Source: Bacteroidaceae bacterium (GTDB taxonomy: Bacteria > Bacteroidota > Bacteroidia > Bacteroidales > Bacteroidaceae). From it: a stretch of 11,097 nucleotides of DNA. The notes beneath the pieces were generated by a model. It was given only the letters and a program-made list of their open reading frames with translations. It was not told the origin of the DNA and searched no databases. The position numbers and the translations under genes are program-made. The stretch lies in contig JAILIJ010000249.1 of NCBI GenBank assembly GCA_024695315.1, positions 1-11,097 of the forward strand, given 5' to 3'. How positions within the stretch are numbered: position 1 is the stretch's first letter; each line of letters opens with the position of its first letter. Below are positions 1 to 7,392 of the stretch, in pieces.

Positions 1-2
1 AT

Positions 3-71
3 GATTCTTATCCTGTGGATAAAGAGAAAGAAATAATAGATTCTAATAAAGGTAAACCGTTTATACCTTGA
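3..71 (+). CDS. Possible C-terminal end of a gene entering from the left (partial)
   Basis: Only one plus-strand frame is open from the window edge for more than a few codons with a protein-like composition. It reads 22 codons, ending KGKPFIP, to a TGA at 69-71. The peptide is rich in Lys, Asp and Glu, and I do not recognise it. After the TGA the same frame stays open for 18 more codons to a TAG at 126-128, and a 14-bp hairpin starts 19 nt after that. The fragment is too short to assign a function, and chance openness cannot be excluded. Confidence 0.3.
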   Translation, partial: DSYPVDKEKEIIDSNKGKPFIP

Positions 72-146
72 AGTGAAGGAGGATGTCGATTTAAAGAACT
101 TGATGATGTAAAAGAAGTGAAACCGTAGTCTTAGCTTATGAATATT

Positions 147-195
147 GAGCCACTTTCTCTTATATTCCCATGCAGATAGCGAGAGAAAGTGGCTC
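147..195 (+). terminator. Hairpin with perfect 14-bp stem, candidate terminator
   Basis: The arms 147-160 (GAGCCACTTTCTCT) and 182-195 (AGAGAAAGTGGCTC) are perfect reverse complements around a 21-nt loop. The plus-strand flank is only TTGTGTGT, so the U tract is poor. It lies downstream of the possible gene end at 71 or 128, which fits a terminator. A stable RNA hairpin with another role is also possible. Confidence 0.45.
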
Positions 196-463
196 TTGTG
201 TGTAAAAATTACGCAAGGAAAAAATGGCACTTCTCAAACCTCGTATCGTCACTTCGGCTCAACACTTTCACCAAAATTGACCTTTGTCTCTGGATAAACG
301 AGACATTCACACCGCCACCTGAGGCAAAAAATGAGACATAGAGGGTATGCGCAGTTTGTTGCGCTGTCGAGATACGTCAAATAATACTGGTTTGATGCGA
401 CTTGGCGTAACTTTTGATGAAATTATTTAGGACACTATTGATTTTTTATAACGAATCCTCTAA

Positions 464-484
464 ATTAAGAGTTAAGAATTAAGA
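464..484 (+). repeat. Three tandem heptamers of the form NTTAAGA
   Basis: ATTAAGA, GTTAAGA and ATTAAGA follow one another without a gap. The same core (TTAAGAGTT) recurs at 7156-7164 on the plus strand and at 4691-4699 on the minus strand. In this window it therefore behaves as a recurrent AT-rich intergenic motif. Confidence 0.6.
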
Positions 485-615
485 TTTGTTCACGGAGACC
501 GCACAATCAAACTAAGGTTCAACCGTACGACCGTAACCTTATAAAATCCTTTTCTTTTAATTTTCTAAATTTTCGTTCTCTACAGCTTGTCCCGCCCTGA
601 AGGCCATTCTTAACT
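470..615. repeat. 146-bp segment bounded by 10-bp inverted repeats (MITE-like?)
   Basis: AGTTAAGAAT at 470-479 is matched by its exact reverse complement ATTCTTAACT at 606-615. The segment has no ORF of note. Inside it is a second inverted repeat, TAAGGTT (513-519) against AACCTTA (535-541), with a 15-nt loop. The right boundary is 2 bp from the stop codon of the HTCS gene. Small size, terminal inverted repeats, AT-richness and lack of coding potential are typical of miniature inverted-repeat elements. I see no clear target-site duplication, and identity as an element is inference. Confidence 0.3.
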
Positions 616-617
616 TT

Positions 618-3600
618 TCACTCTTCACTTCCTTCGTCTCCCTTGCTTTTCGCGTATTCGCTTGGCGACATGCCATAGGTAGCCTTGAAGCAAGTAGAGA
701 AATTGCTGAGCGACTTGAAGCCGATAGTGGCACATACGCTGGTCATGTCGAGCCGTTTAGAACTCAACAAACGCGCAGCCTCTTTGAGACGAATAGCCTT
801 GAGGAAATCACGAGGCGACTGTCCCGTCAGTTCCTTCATCTTCCTATAGAAATGCACACGGCTAATGCCCACCTTATCGGCGATGTCCTCCACGCTCAGA
901 TCTGGATTATCCATATTCTCATTTATCACCTTAATAACTCTATTGAGTAGGTGTTCATCAGGCGATTCGATGTCCCTCTTGTCTATCTGTTCTTCCGTTT
1001 TCCTCTCCGACGTATATTTACCCTGGAGCGCCAAACGCGTATTCAGGATATTGATGGCCGTCGTTCGTAACACATCGATGTTAAACGGTTTGGTAATGTA
1101 GGCATCCGCACCATTAGAAATACCTGCTATGCGGTCGGTATCCGTACCCAGAGCGGTAATGAGAATAACCGGCAGATGACTAGTATTGAAATTCTGTTTC
1201 ACCTTTTGGCACAGCGTCAGTCCGTCCATATTAGGCATCATTCGGTCGCTGATGATAAGGTCAATCTTCTCATAGTTTTTGATGATATAATCCCATCCCT
1301 CCTGACCGTCGCAGCACTCCGTCACGTTCATGACCGCCGACAACTCGCTGTGCAGGTATTTACGTATTGCCTCATCGTCCTCAACCACCAGCACATTCCT
1401 GTGTCGCAGTCCCTTGAGTCTCTCAATAGGCAGTTCTACGCTCTCCACCTTAGTATTCTCCGTGTGAGGCATAGCGTTATTTTCCACCGTAGACGCCTTA
1501 GCATCTATAAGCGGTATGGATACTGTAAATCGGGTACCCTTACCCTCTGGATTATCTTCCACGTCGATATTGCCATTGTGCATTTTTACAATAAGATATG
1601 CAAGGTTCAGGCCGATACCCGTACCGAAATATCCGTTCTGTTGATTAGCCGAATAGAACCTCTCAAACACCTTCGGTTTATCCTCGTCAGCAATACCCGA
1701 GCCGTTGTCCGTAACCATAATGACAATCTTCTCGTCCTGAGTGTTAAGGTCAAGTGTAATCTTACCCGAGTCTGGTGTGAACTTAAACGCATTGCTCAGC
1801 AGATTCATGACAATCTTATCAATATTCTCAGGGTCAATCTTCGCATATAGCGTGTCCATTGGGTGCTGGAAGGCGAAGTCGATATTACGGTTTTGTGCAG
1901 TAGCCGAGAATACGTCGCAGATGCTCTGGATAAAATCCACGACCTCCACCGGTCTAAAGTCCAGTTTATACTGTCCCTTTTCAATCTTTCTGGCATCCAT
2001 CATCTGATTTATGAGTCTCATGATTCTCTTCGCATTTTGATGAATGAGTTTATAGTTACGCTGATGCTCCTCATCCTTATCCGAACTCATCAGCTTCTCT
2101 AGTGGAGCGAAGATAAGAGTCATCGGAGTACGAATCTCGTGACTTATGTTCATGAAGAACTGTATTCGTGCCTCGTTCATCTCCTCTTCCTTCTTATGCT
2201 TAGCCAGAATCCTCCTTGCGTGAATCATACGTGATGTTTGTATATATACCACCCAGCCTATTAAGAAAAGTAGCAGAAGGTAAATACACCAAGCTATAGG
2301 TGATGAGTACCAAGGGTGGTGTATTATGATTGTCAACTCGCGTATATCCGATACCGCTTGATAGGTTTTAGCCCTCAGTTTCAGTCTGTGTGTGCCAGGT
2401 TTGAGGTTAGCAAAGACTATGGTGTTCGACTGCTCGCTTTGTATAGTCCACTCCTTATCATCGAGGCTATATTCATATACCGCATGTCGGTATCCAATAC
2501 CAGGTGTGGCCAGTTCTAAAGAGAAGTGGTTATCGTTATATGCCAGGTTCACCTCCTTCGTCTCGTCTATCTCCTTGTCGAGCACCGTGTAATATCCCGA
2601 TTTATCTCCAGCGTGAATTGATTTGCTCGCCAAATATAAGTCGATAATCCTTAACTTAAACGACTCATTAGCTGGGTATTTCCTTATAGACTCTGACGTG
2701 AAATAGTTAAGTCCAGAGATACCTCCAAAATATATGTTCTTACCAATTTTAAGAGATGTACGCACCCCGAACTCATTGTCCTGCAATCCATCGTCAGCAA
2801 AGAAATTATGGAAACTCTTGTTCTTTTTGTCAAAACAAGCAAGTCCGTTGTCGGTACCCATCCACACGCTCTGTCCGTCAAACTCTATGCTATTGACCAC
2901 ATTATTCGACAAACCGTTATTCACGTCATACCTGGTGTATTTATATGTCTTATTATCCACCACGTACAGACCTTTGTTCGTAGCCGTCCATATCTTTCCG
3001 TCGTTGAGTTTTATGTCATTCACGTAGACAGACTGCAGAACCTTCGATTTGAGTGTCAGGTCATGATTTTCTGAGATAGAATAAATCTCCATACCGTCGG
3101 AAAAACCGATATATAATGTATTATCGTGACTCAGCAAACACGAGATATAGACATTACCAATCGTACCGTGCCCATTATTTTCCGTCGACGAGTAATTTAT
3201 CAGCGTACCCTTCTTGTGGTCGTAGTAGTATATACCCTGTCCAAGAGTGGCAATCCACAGTCCATCTTTCTCATCCTGTTTGATGTCAAATACACGATGG
3301 ATATTTTTATTCACTGTAGCCACCTTGTGCGACTTCTCGTCCATGACCTTCAGGCCTTCCGCATAGGAACCCATCCATATCATCCCATTCCTCTTGTCGT
3401 AGCATATAGCATTTATTGTCGACGGCATATTATCGATTTCAGCTGGAGCGAAATGTATGCTCTTAGCGCCGTTAGCCTCCATCTTGAAGAGTCCACAGTT
3501 GTCCGTAGCCACCCAAAGCGAATTGTCGTCAGCCTTTTCGAGTGCTGTAACGGAATTAGCACCGATAGTATTTTTCGTAATCGACAGTCGACCCACATAT

Positions 3601-4601
3601 TCGAAAGGCGACTGAGCAATCGGTTTTTGCATAACCCCCTTCCAATAGATACCAATCCACACATTTCCGAACTGGTCGCACATGACATCCTTGATATTGG
3701 AGTTTACGAGGTTGAAATCGTTGACGAGGAACGGGCTTTGCGAAATGCTACCCGTCTCTTCGTCGTACACCTTCAGTCCGTATCCATCGGTACAGATAAA
3801 AATACGTCCGTTGTTCCACGGAGTTATAGACCACGTATTATATCCCAGTGCCTCATCGTTCACCCTTCTAAAGGCATTATCTTTTTTTGAGAAGACCCAC
3901 AGTCCCTGCGTCGAGCTGCTGAGGTATAAGTTACCCGTGGAACTCTCGCACAGATTCTTTGCGTTGACGATGCCCTCCATTTCCACATTCTCCTTGCCGC
4001 GCTTCTCGTATAGCTTTCCCTCGGTATTCACCACCCATGTCCTGCCGTTTCTATCCTCAAAAATTTGAATTGGCGAACGGTTATTTCCCGAATTGTACTC
4101 CATCGTTCTGTGAGCCACGAAGGAGCCATCTTTCTGTTTGGTAATTTCTGCAGCCCCATACGCACCGATACACGCCACGACCTTTCCCGACTTCAGCTTG
4201 TTGAGTCCTATGATATGCACAGCCACGGTGTCTCCCTCTTCTGTAACGAAAGGCACATTATAGAACTTATCGGTATCATAGTCGTACATCTGTATTCCTG
4301 CCTCCGTGCCCACGAGTAGACTATTCCTATCATATTCATACACGCAAGTTGTGATATCATGCAACAAGGAATGCTTGTCGTCATCAGCATGTCGGTAGAC
4401 ATTCATCTTGACGCCATCGTATCTATTCAATCCATTTCTTGTAGTAATCCAGATATTACACCTACTATCCTCCCTAATGGTTTGTATTTGGCTATTAGAG
4501 AGCCCCTTCTTCGAGTCGAAGATTATGGCGTCCTGTGCTAGCGCATTAACGGTGTTAACAGTCAGAGCGACAATAGTTAAGATATTCTTTATATTGATCA
4601 T
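618..4601 (-). CDS. Hybrid two-component system regulator (HTCS), probably xylan-responsive
   Basis: This is a one-protein sensor, kinase and transcription activator of the inner membrane, 1327 residues, full length for the family. A signal peptide (1-22, ending ALA) leads to a periplasmic sensor of two seven-bladed propellers. I count 14 WIG/GL-type blade motifs from residue 50 to about 635. A Y_Y_Y-like domain (about 690-760) and one membrane helix (about 766-790) follow. The cytoplasmic part has a HisKA with phosphoacceptor His821 (SHEIRTP), an ATPase domain (N-box Asn937, DNGSG 965-969, GTGIGL 993-998), a receiver (Asp1075/Asp1076, phosphoacceptor Asp1119, Thr1149, Lys1171) and an AraC-type HTH (about 1222-1318). 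All key residues are present, so it should be active. The gene lies downstream of agu67A on the same strand and has its own promoter. Ligand and regulon are inferred from the GH67 neighbour: glucuronoxylan oligosaccharides are likely, as for XynR-type HTCSs of Prevotella. Confidence 0.95.
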   Translation of the reverse strand: MINIKNILTIVALTVNTVNALAQDAIIFDSKKGLSNSQIQTIREDSRCNIWITTRNGLNRYDGVKMNVYRHADDDKHSLLHDITTCVYEYDRNSLLVGTEAGIQMYDYDTDKFYNVPFVTEEGDTVAVHIIGLNKLKSGKVVACIGAYGAAEITKQKDGSFVAHRTMEYNSGNNRSPIQIFEDRNGRTWVVNTEGKLYEKRGKENVEMEGIVNAKNLCESSTGNLYLSSSTQGLWVFSKKDNAFRRVNDEALGYNTWSITPWNNGRIFICTDGYGLKVYDEETGSISQSPFLVNDFNLVNSNIKDVMCDQFGNVWIGIYWKGVMQKPIAQSPFEYVGRLSITKNTIGANSVTALEKADDNSLWVATDNCGLFKMEANGAKSIHFAPAEIDNMPSTINAICYDKRNGMIWMGSYAEGLKVMDEKSHKVATVNKNIHRVFDIKQDEKDGLWIATLGQGIYYYDHKKGTLINYSSTENNGHGTIGNVYISCLLSHDNTLYIGFSDGMEIYSISENHDLTLKSKVLQSVYVNDIKLNDGKIWTATNKGLYVVDNKTYKYTRYDVNNGLSNNVVNSIEFDGQSVWMGTDNGLACFDKKNKSFHNFFADDGLQDNEFGVRTSLKIGKNIYFGGISGLNYFTSESIRKYPANESFKLRIIDLYLASKSIHAGDKSGYYTVLDKEIDETKEVNLAYNDNHFSLELATPGIGYRHAVYEYSLDDKEWTIQSEQSNTIVFANLKPGTHRLKLRAKTYQAVSDIRELTIIIHHPWYSSPIAWCIYLLLLFLIGWVVYIQTSRMIHARRILAKHKKEEEMNEARIQFFMNISHEIRTPMTLIFAPLEKLMSSDKDEEHQRNYKLIHQNAKRIMRLINQMMDARKIEKGQYKLDFRPVEVVDFIQSICDVFSATAQNRNIDFAFQHPMDTLYAKIDPENIDKIVMNLLSNAFKFTPDSGKITLDLNTQDEKIVIMVTDNGSGIADEDKPKVFERFYSANQQNGYFGTGIGLNLAYLIVKMHNGNIDVEDNPEGKGTRFTVSIPLIDAKASTVENNAMPHTENTKVESVELPIERLKGLRHRNVLVVEDDEAIRKYLHSELSAVMNVTECCDGQEGWDYIIKNYEKIDLIISDRMMPNMDGLTLCQKVKQNFNTSHLPVILITALGTDTDRIAGISNGADAYITKPFNIDVLRTTAINILNTRLALQGKYTSERKTEEQIDKRDIESPDEHLLNRVIKVINENMDNPDLSVEDIADKVGISRVHFYRKMKELTGQSPRDFLKAIRLKEAARLLSSKRLDMTSVCATIGFKSLSNFSTCFKATYGMSPSEYAKSKGDEGSEE

Positions 4602-4652
4602 TCAGTAGTCTTTCTTAGTTGTTAAGGTATTGTGTTTAACGTTAGATCGGCA

Positions 4653-4684
4653 CAAAATTAAACTAAAAAAAGATAATAACCAAA
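4653..4684 (-). promoter_or_regulatory. Promoter of the HTCS gene (Bacteroidetes type)
   Basis: On the minus strand, TTTG (4684-4681), a 20-bp spacer and TAATTTTG (4660-4653) match the Bacteroidetes TTG/TAnnTTTG consensus. The predicted start of transcription is near 4646, giving a leader of about 45 nt before the ATG at 4601. The regulator can therefore be expressed independently of agu67A. Confidence 0.65.
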
Positions 4685-4700
4685 TGAATGAACTCTTAAT

Positions 4701-6779
4701 TTAGAAACGCGTCTCCCTCAGCCTGTTCCGTGTAGGGCACTCGTAGTTAGAGATGCCGAGGCGAACCGCCTTCAACTCATCCAGCGAGTGAACAGGAGGA
4801 TCGACAAAGACAGGGAGAGGCTGCCTACTGAACGTCTGGAAATATAGAAGACAAGCATCTTTCCACCACTCAGCATCACGCACCTGAATTTGCATCCTCT
4901 GCTGAATATCCATGAACACATCCTGAGGCACGCTGCCCTCCAGAGTATTCCAGTTCCTCAGCATACCACGTGCCCCGTCCAGTCCGTGCTGGTACTTCCA
5001 ACATAACTCATCCCATAACGTGCGCCCTGAACGACACTTGTGGTCCCAAGCTACATGATGAAACCATAACAGATACTTCTCAGGACAAGTGTGTATATCC
5101 TCCACCATGTTGGCGAAGGATGTGGGATATTGAGCTGTGGCACCACTACCTGTACTCTGCGTACGGTCGAAACCTATACCCAACGAATCCGCACGGTGGT
5201 AATACACACATTGCCAATCCGCACGCTGTCCAGGGTTGTTCTGCCAAGGCTGAGGACCATAGTGATGTCCCTCGGCAAAGATATGATGTAGCCCCAGCGG
5301 CATCATGTACTCCACTACCGTCTCTCGACTACCCATCATGATGTCCGTCATGACCTTTGCAGCATTGCTATCAGCCCCCGCCATCTGCGCCGTCCACTCC
5401 TTGGCTATCTGTTCACTCGTAATATCCGAGTTCCACGCCAATCGGCCGAAGGCATACCAGTTTGCTTGAGCCATCACGTTACCACAGAAGTTTGGGTTAC
5501 TACCGACGTTAGCGACGCCCGCGATAGCCCTATGCTTGTATCCCTTCATATTCTCCGTATAGTGAGCATACCCCTTCACATCATTCAGGAACTCCTCCCA
5601 CATTGTAGACAGGAAACAGATATGGTTAGAGTGACCGAGATACTCTTGCGTAATCTGCAGCTCTGCCATCTGCTGCGTCTTAGGCATAGCACCAAAGAGC
5701 GGGCTGTAAGGCTCACGTGGCTGGAAGTCGATAGGTCCATTTTTTATTTGTATGATAACATTATCCATAAACCTGCCGTCGAGTCCTTTAAACTCTATGT
5801 ATGCTTGCTTCGCGCGGTCAGCATCAGAGGGACTATATACGAAGGCGCGCCACATGACAATACCGCCATACGGTTTCAGAGCCTTCGCTAACATGTTAGC
5901 CCCCTGAGCGTGTGTGCGTCCGTAGTCCATAGGACCTGGTTGTCCCTCACTATTTGCTTTAACGAGGAATCCCCCAAAGTCTGGTATGAGTTGATAAATC
6001 TCCTTCGCCTTGTCCTTCCACCAACGTTGCACATCCTTGTTAAGCGGGTCGGCAGTCGTGAAACCGTCGAGAGCCATAGGTGAGGCGAAGTTCACGGCTA
6101 GATACACCCTAATGCCGTATGGTCTCATAATGTCCGCATACTCCTTTACCCGTTTGAGTATGTTAGCGTTAAGTACCTGAGGCGATGCGTTCACATTATT
6201 TATCACAGCTCCGTTAACGCCTATGGAGGCATTAGCACGGCAATACGTAATGAGATGTTCTCTGACATCGTTATCCGACAGTTTTGCCCACGAGCCAGAT
6301 ATAGGGAAGATGCTTCTTCCTGCATACCCTCGTTCGACTGTCCCGTCAAGATTATCCCAGTGGTTCAGCAGACGTAAGTCATGCTGAGGTCTCTCTGTGA
6401 GCGATGTGTCGCAGTAAGCATTCGTTCCCCTGGTCTTTTCGAGTCGTAACAGATGGTAGGTTGCGTATAGCAAACCGCAGTCTGAAGGCGCGTTGATGGT
6501 AACCTTACCATCTTTTATATCGATGCGGAACGCATCATTTTCCAGACTTCCCTTCGCACATCGTTCGAGAACAATTTCTCCCCCATTCCACGTCTTTCTG
6601 ATTTCTGAGATGGCAATATCTGTCGTTGCGCTCCTCTTGCTAAGCAATAGCACCTTGCCTTCTTTCGTTGAAGCCGAAGACGACCTATCGAGCCAAAGTT
6701 GTGTACCCCAGCTTTCTGCCCAAACAGATGTGAAGGCGCATATCCAAAAAGTCCAAGCAGTCAAAAATCCTCTTTTCAT
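4701..6779 (-). CDS. agu67A: GH67 alpha-glucuronidase, secreted to the periplasm
   Basis: The enzyme removes (4-O-methyl-)D-glucuronic acid from the non-reducing end of aldouronic acids released from glucuronoxylan, with inversion. The 692-residue length fits GH67 plus a Sec signal peptide (1-21, ending VWA). There is no lipobox, so a soluble periplasmic enzyme is likely. A mixed alpha/beta N-terminal domain (about 25-125) leads to the catalytic TIM barrel (about 128-455) and a helical C-terminal domain. Glu278 (KANSEGQPGP), Asp351 (NGPIDFQ) and Glu379 (ITQEYLG) are spaced 73 and 28 residues apart. This is exactly the spacing of the catalytic acid Glu292 and the Asp365/Glu393 pair of Cellvibrio japonicus GlcA67A, so the active site is intact. 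WRAFVYSP and STMWEEF are further GH67 signatures. The HTCS gene follows after 99 bp. No xylanase or SusC/SusD gene lies in the window, so its partners are elsewhere. Confidence 0.96.
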   Translation of the reverse strand: MKRGFLTAWTFWICAFTSVWAESWGTQLWLDRSSSASTKEGKVLLLSKRSATTDIAISEIRKTWNGGEIVLERCAKGSLENDAFRIDIKDGKVTINAPSDCGLLYATYHLLRLEKTRGTNAYCDTSLTERPQHDLRLLNHWDNLDGTVERGYAGRSIFPISGSWAKLSDNDVREHLITYCRANASIGVNGAVINNVNASPQVLNANILKRVKEYADIMRPYGIRVYLAVNFASPMALDGFTTADPLNKDVQRWWKDKAKEIYQLIPDFGGFLVKANSEGQPGPMDYGRTHAQGANMLAKALKPYGGIVMWRAFVYSPSDADRAKQAYIEFKGLDGRFMDNVIIQIKNGPIDFQPREPYSPLFGAMPKTQQMAELQITQEYLGHSNHICFLSTMWEEFLNDVKGYAHYTENMKGYKHRAIAGVANVGSNPNFCGNVMAQANWYAFGRLAWNSDITSEQIAKEWTAQMAGADSNAAKVMTDIMMGSRETVVEYMMPLGLHHIFAEGHHYGPQPWQNNPGQRADWQCVYYHRADSLGIGFDRTQSTGSGATAQYPTSFANMVEDIHTCPEKYLLWFHHVAWDHKCRSGRTLWDELCWKYQHGLDGARGMLRNWNTLEGSVPQDVFMDIQQRMQIQVRDAEWWKDACLLYFQTFSRQPLPVFVDPPVHSLDELKAVRLGISNYECPTRNRLRETRF

Positions 6780-6941
6780 GTATAGTTAAATTTTTTAGAT
6801 TCAGAAGAAGTTAGCGAAAGAATTTATTTAGTCGTTTGGCACGTTAATCATTCCGCGAACAGATTCATCCTTTTCATCAACATCCTACCAATATTCCTTG
6901 AGTGAGTCATAGTCTGCCATTAGAAAGATAACTAAAAATCT

Positions 6942-6969
6942 CACATGTATATAAAACCAAACTCATGTG
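6942..6969 (-). promoter_or_regulatory. Inverted repeat CACATG-N16-CATGTG at the putative agu67A start site
   Basis: CACATG (6942-6947) and CATGTG (6964-6969) are exact reverse complements. The second arm touches the -7 box at 6970-6977. The repeat lies at the predicted start of the transcript. It could be an operator half-site pair or the first hairpin of the leader RNA. Confidence 0.3.
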
Positions 6970-6977
6970 CAAAGATA
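6970..6977 (-). promoter_or_regulatory. Candidate -7 box of the agu67A promoter
   Basis: The minus strand reads TATCTTTG, a match to TAnnTTTG and the only one I find between agu67A and about 7200. No TTG lies at the normal 19-20 bp spacing upstream, as expected of a promoter that needs an activator. It predicts an unusually long leader of about 185 nt. A single 8-mer with four fixed ends is weak evidence. Confidence 0.35.
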
Positions 6978-7088
6978 CCCATCGTGTTTCAAAATTCCAT
7001 TTCCCCATGTTACATTTTTTGTCTCCTATGTTGTCTGAGTGGAAAAATGGGAAAAATAAAATTGTATGATATCCCTATTCCAAACAAA

Positions 7089-7114
7089 TGGATAAAAATG
7101 CAAAAAATTGGATA
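7089..7114 (-). promoter_or_regulatory. Direct repeat TGGATA with 20-bp period, candidate activator site
   Basis: TGGATA occurs at 7089-7094 and again at 7109-7114, exactly 20 bp apart, in an A-rich context. A partial reverse copy (TATCC) lies near 7070. AraC-type regulators commonly bind paired half-sites about two helical turns apart. The pair lies about 110-140 bp upstream of the candidate agu67A -7 box. Use by the neighbouring HTCS is inference. Confidence 0.25.
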
Positions 7115-7202
7115 TGGAGCGGAACACTTATACTATCTTATCATGCGCTTACACTTTAAGAGTTAAACTTTCTTAAATCTTTAATTTTCAAAGATCAAAA
7201 AC

Positions 7203-7233
7203 TTGCAATTCGCTGCTTAATGTGCTATATTTG
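7203..7233 (+). promoter_or_regulatory. Promoter of the small plus-strand transcription unit
   Basis: TTG (7203-7205), a 20-bp spacer and TATATTTG (7226-7233) fit the Bacteroidetes promoter consensus with optimal spacing. Transcription should start near 7240, about 40 nt before the ATG at 7279. Confidence 0.6.
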
Positions 7234-7278
7234 TGTATTCATCCGACGACAACGCGTGACGTCCGATTTCCTCAGCAG

Positions 7279-7392
7279 ATGGAGAGATATTTTTCATACC
7301 GAAATTTTGATTTTCATCACAAGAAGAAATTAGTAATTGATACGAAGGAATTACGAAGGGAATACGAACCGTTGCCGAAGGAGGTGGGGTAA
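7279..7392 (+). CDS. Putative 37-residue basic protein, unrecognised, in its own transcription unit
   Basis: The ORF runs ATG to TAA. The peptide begins MERYFSYRNFDFHH and ends with KELRREYEPLPKEVG. I do not recognise it. It is hydrophilic and has no signal peptide or membrane segment. By my count it has 9 Lys/Arg, 7 Asp/Glu and two adjacent His. The composition looks protein-like rather than a translated AT-rich spacer. Support comes mainly from context: a good promoter 46 bp upstream of the ATG and a strong terminator whose stem overlaps the stop codon. The frame is open further upstream, but the promoter box lies inside that stretch and the first in-frame ATG is 7279. The last third is written in imperfect 11-bp repeats of TACGAAGGAAT type. 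Alternatives are a small regulatory RNA, or the remnant tail of a lost gene that kept its terminator. Confidence 0.5.
   Translation: MERYFSYRNFDFHHKKKLVIDTKELRREYEPLPKEVG
7341..7371 (+). repeat. Imperfect 11-bp tandem repeat inside the small ORF
   Basis: TACGAAGGAAT (7341-7351), TACGAAGGGAA (7352-7362) and the partial TACGAACCG (7363-7371) follow directly. Since 11 is not a multiple of 3, the copies are read in different frames and do not produce a peptide repeat. Confidence 0.5.

Larger units (their letters stand above)
129..617. other. Intergenic region with no convincing gene; mixed composition and repeat-like ends
   Basis: Apart from the hairpin at 147-195, this 489-bp stretch falls into two parts. 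Bases about 212-420 are relatively GC-rich (roughly 45% in the 60-base lines I counted). They include a minus-strand frame open for 55 codons (376 down to 212) but without an ATG. From about 421 the sequence turns very AT-rich (about 22% GC in 421-480). It carries tandem TTAAGA heptamers and is bounded by inverted repeats. It could hold remnants of older genes or mobile DNA. I see no tRNA, riboswitch or complete ORF here. Confidence 0.6.
6780..7202. other. Control region and leader of agu67A, no gene seen
   Basis: About 420 bp of AT-rich DNA separate agu67A from the small plus-strand unit. I see only the candidate -7 box, the CACATG inverted repeat and the TGGATA direct repeat, each listed separately. 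A 73-codon plus-strand ORF (6945-7166) overlaps these sites and looks like chance: it has low-complexity composition, no promoter at its start and no family features. Confidence 0.5.

Noticed and set aside
69..110. Selenocysteine insertion at the in-frame TGA near the left edge
   Set aside because: No SECIS-like hairpin can be drawn directly after the TGA, and the protein context is not a known selenoprotein.
1176..1850. Long plus-strand ORF (224 codons) antisense to the HTCS kinase region
   Set aside because: It is the shadow of a strongly supported gene; the peptide has no family features and there is no promoter or start context.
3126..3890. Plus-strand ORF of 254 codons antisense to the HTCS propellers
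   Set aside because: It arises from the repeated propeller coding pattern on the opposite strand; the His/Arg/Val-rich composition is typical of antisense frames.
5466..5891. Plus-strand ORF of 141 codons antisense to agu67A
   Set aside because: It overlaps the catalytic domain of an intact GH67 enzyme and shows no recognisable motif.
6945..7166. Plus-strand ORF of 73 codons upstream of agu67A
   Set aside because: It lies over the candidate agu67A promoter and repeats, has no promoter or terminator of its own, and its peptide looks like translated AT-rich spacer.
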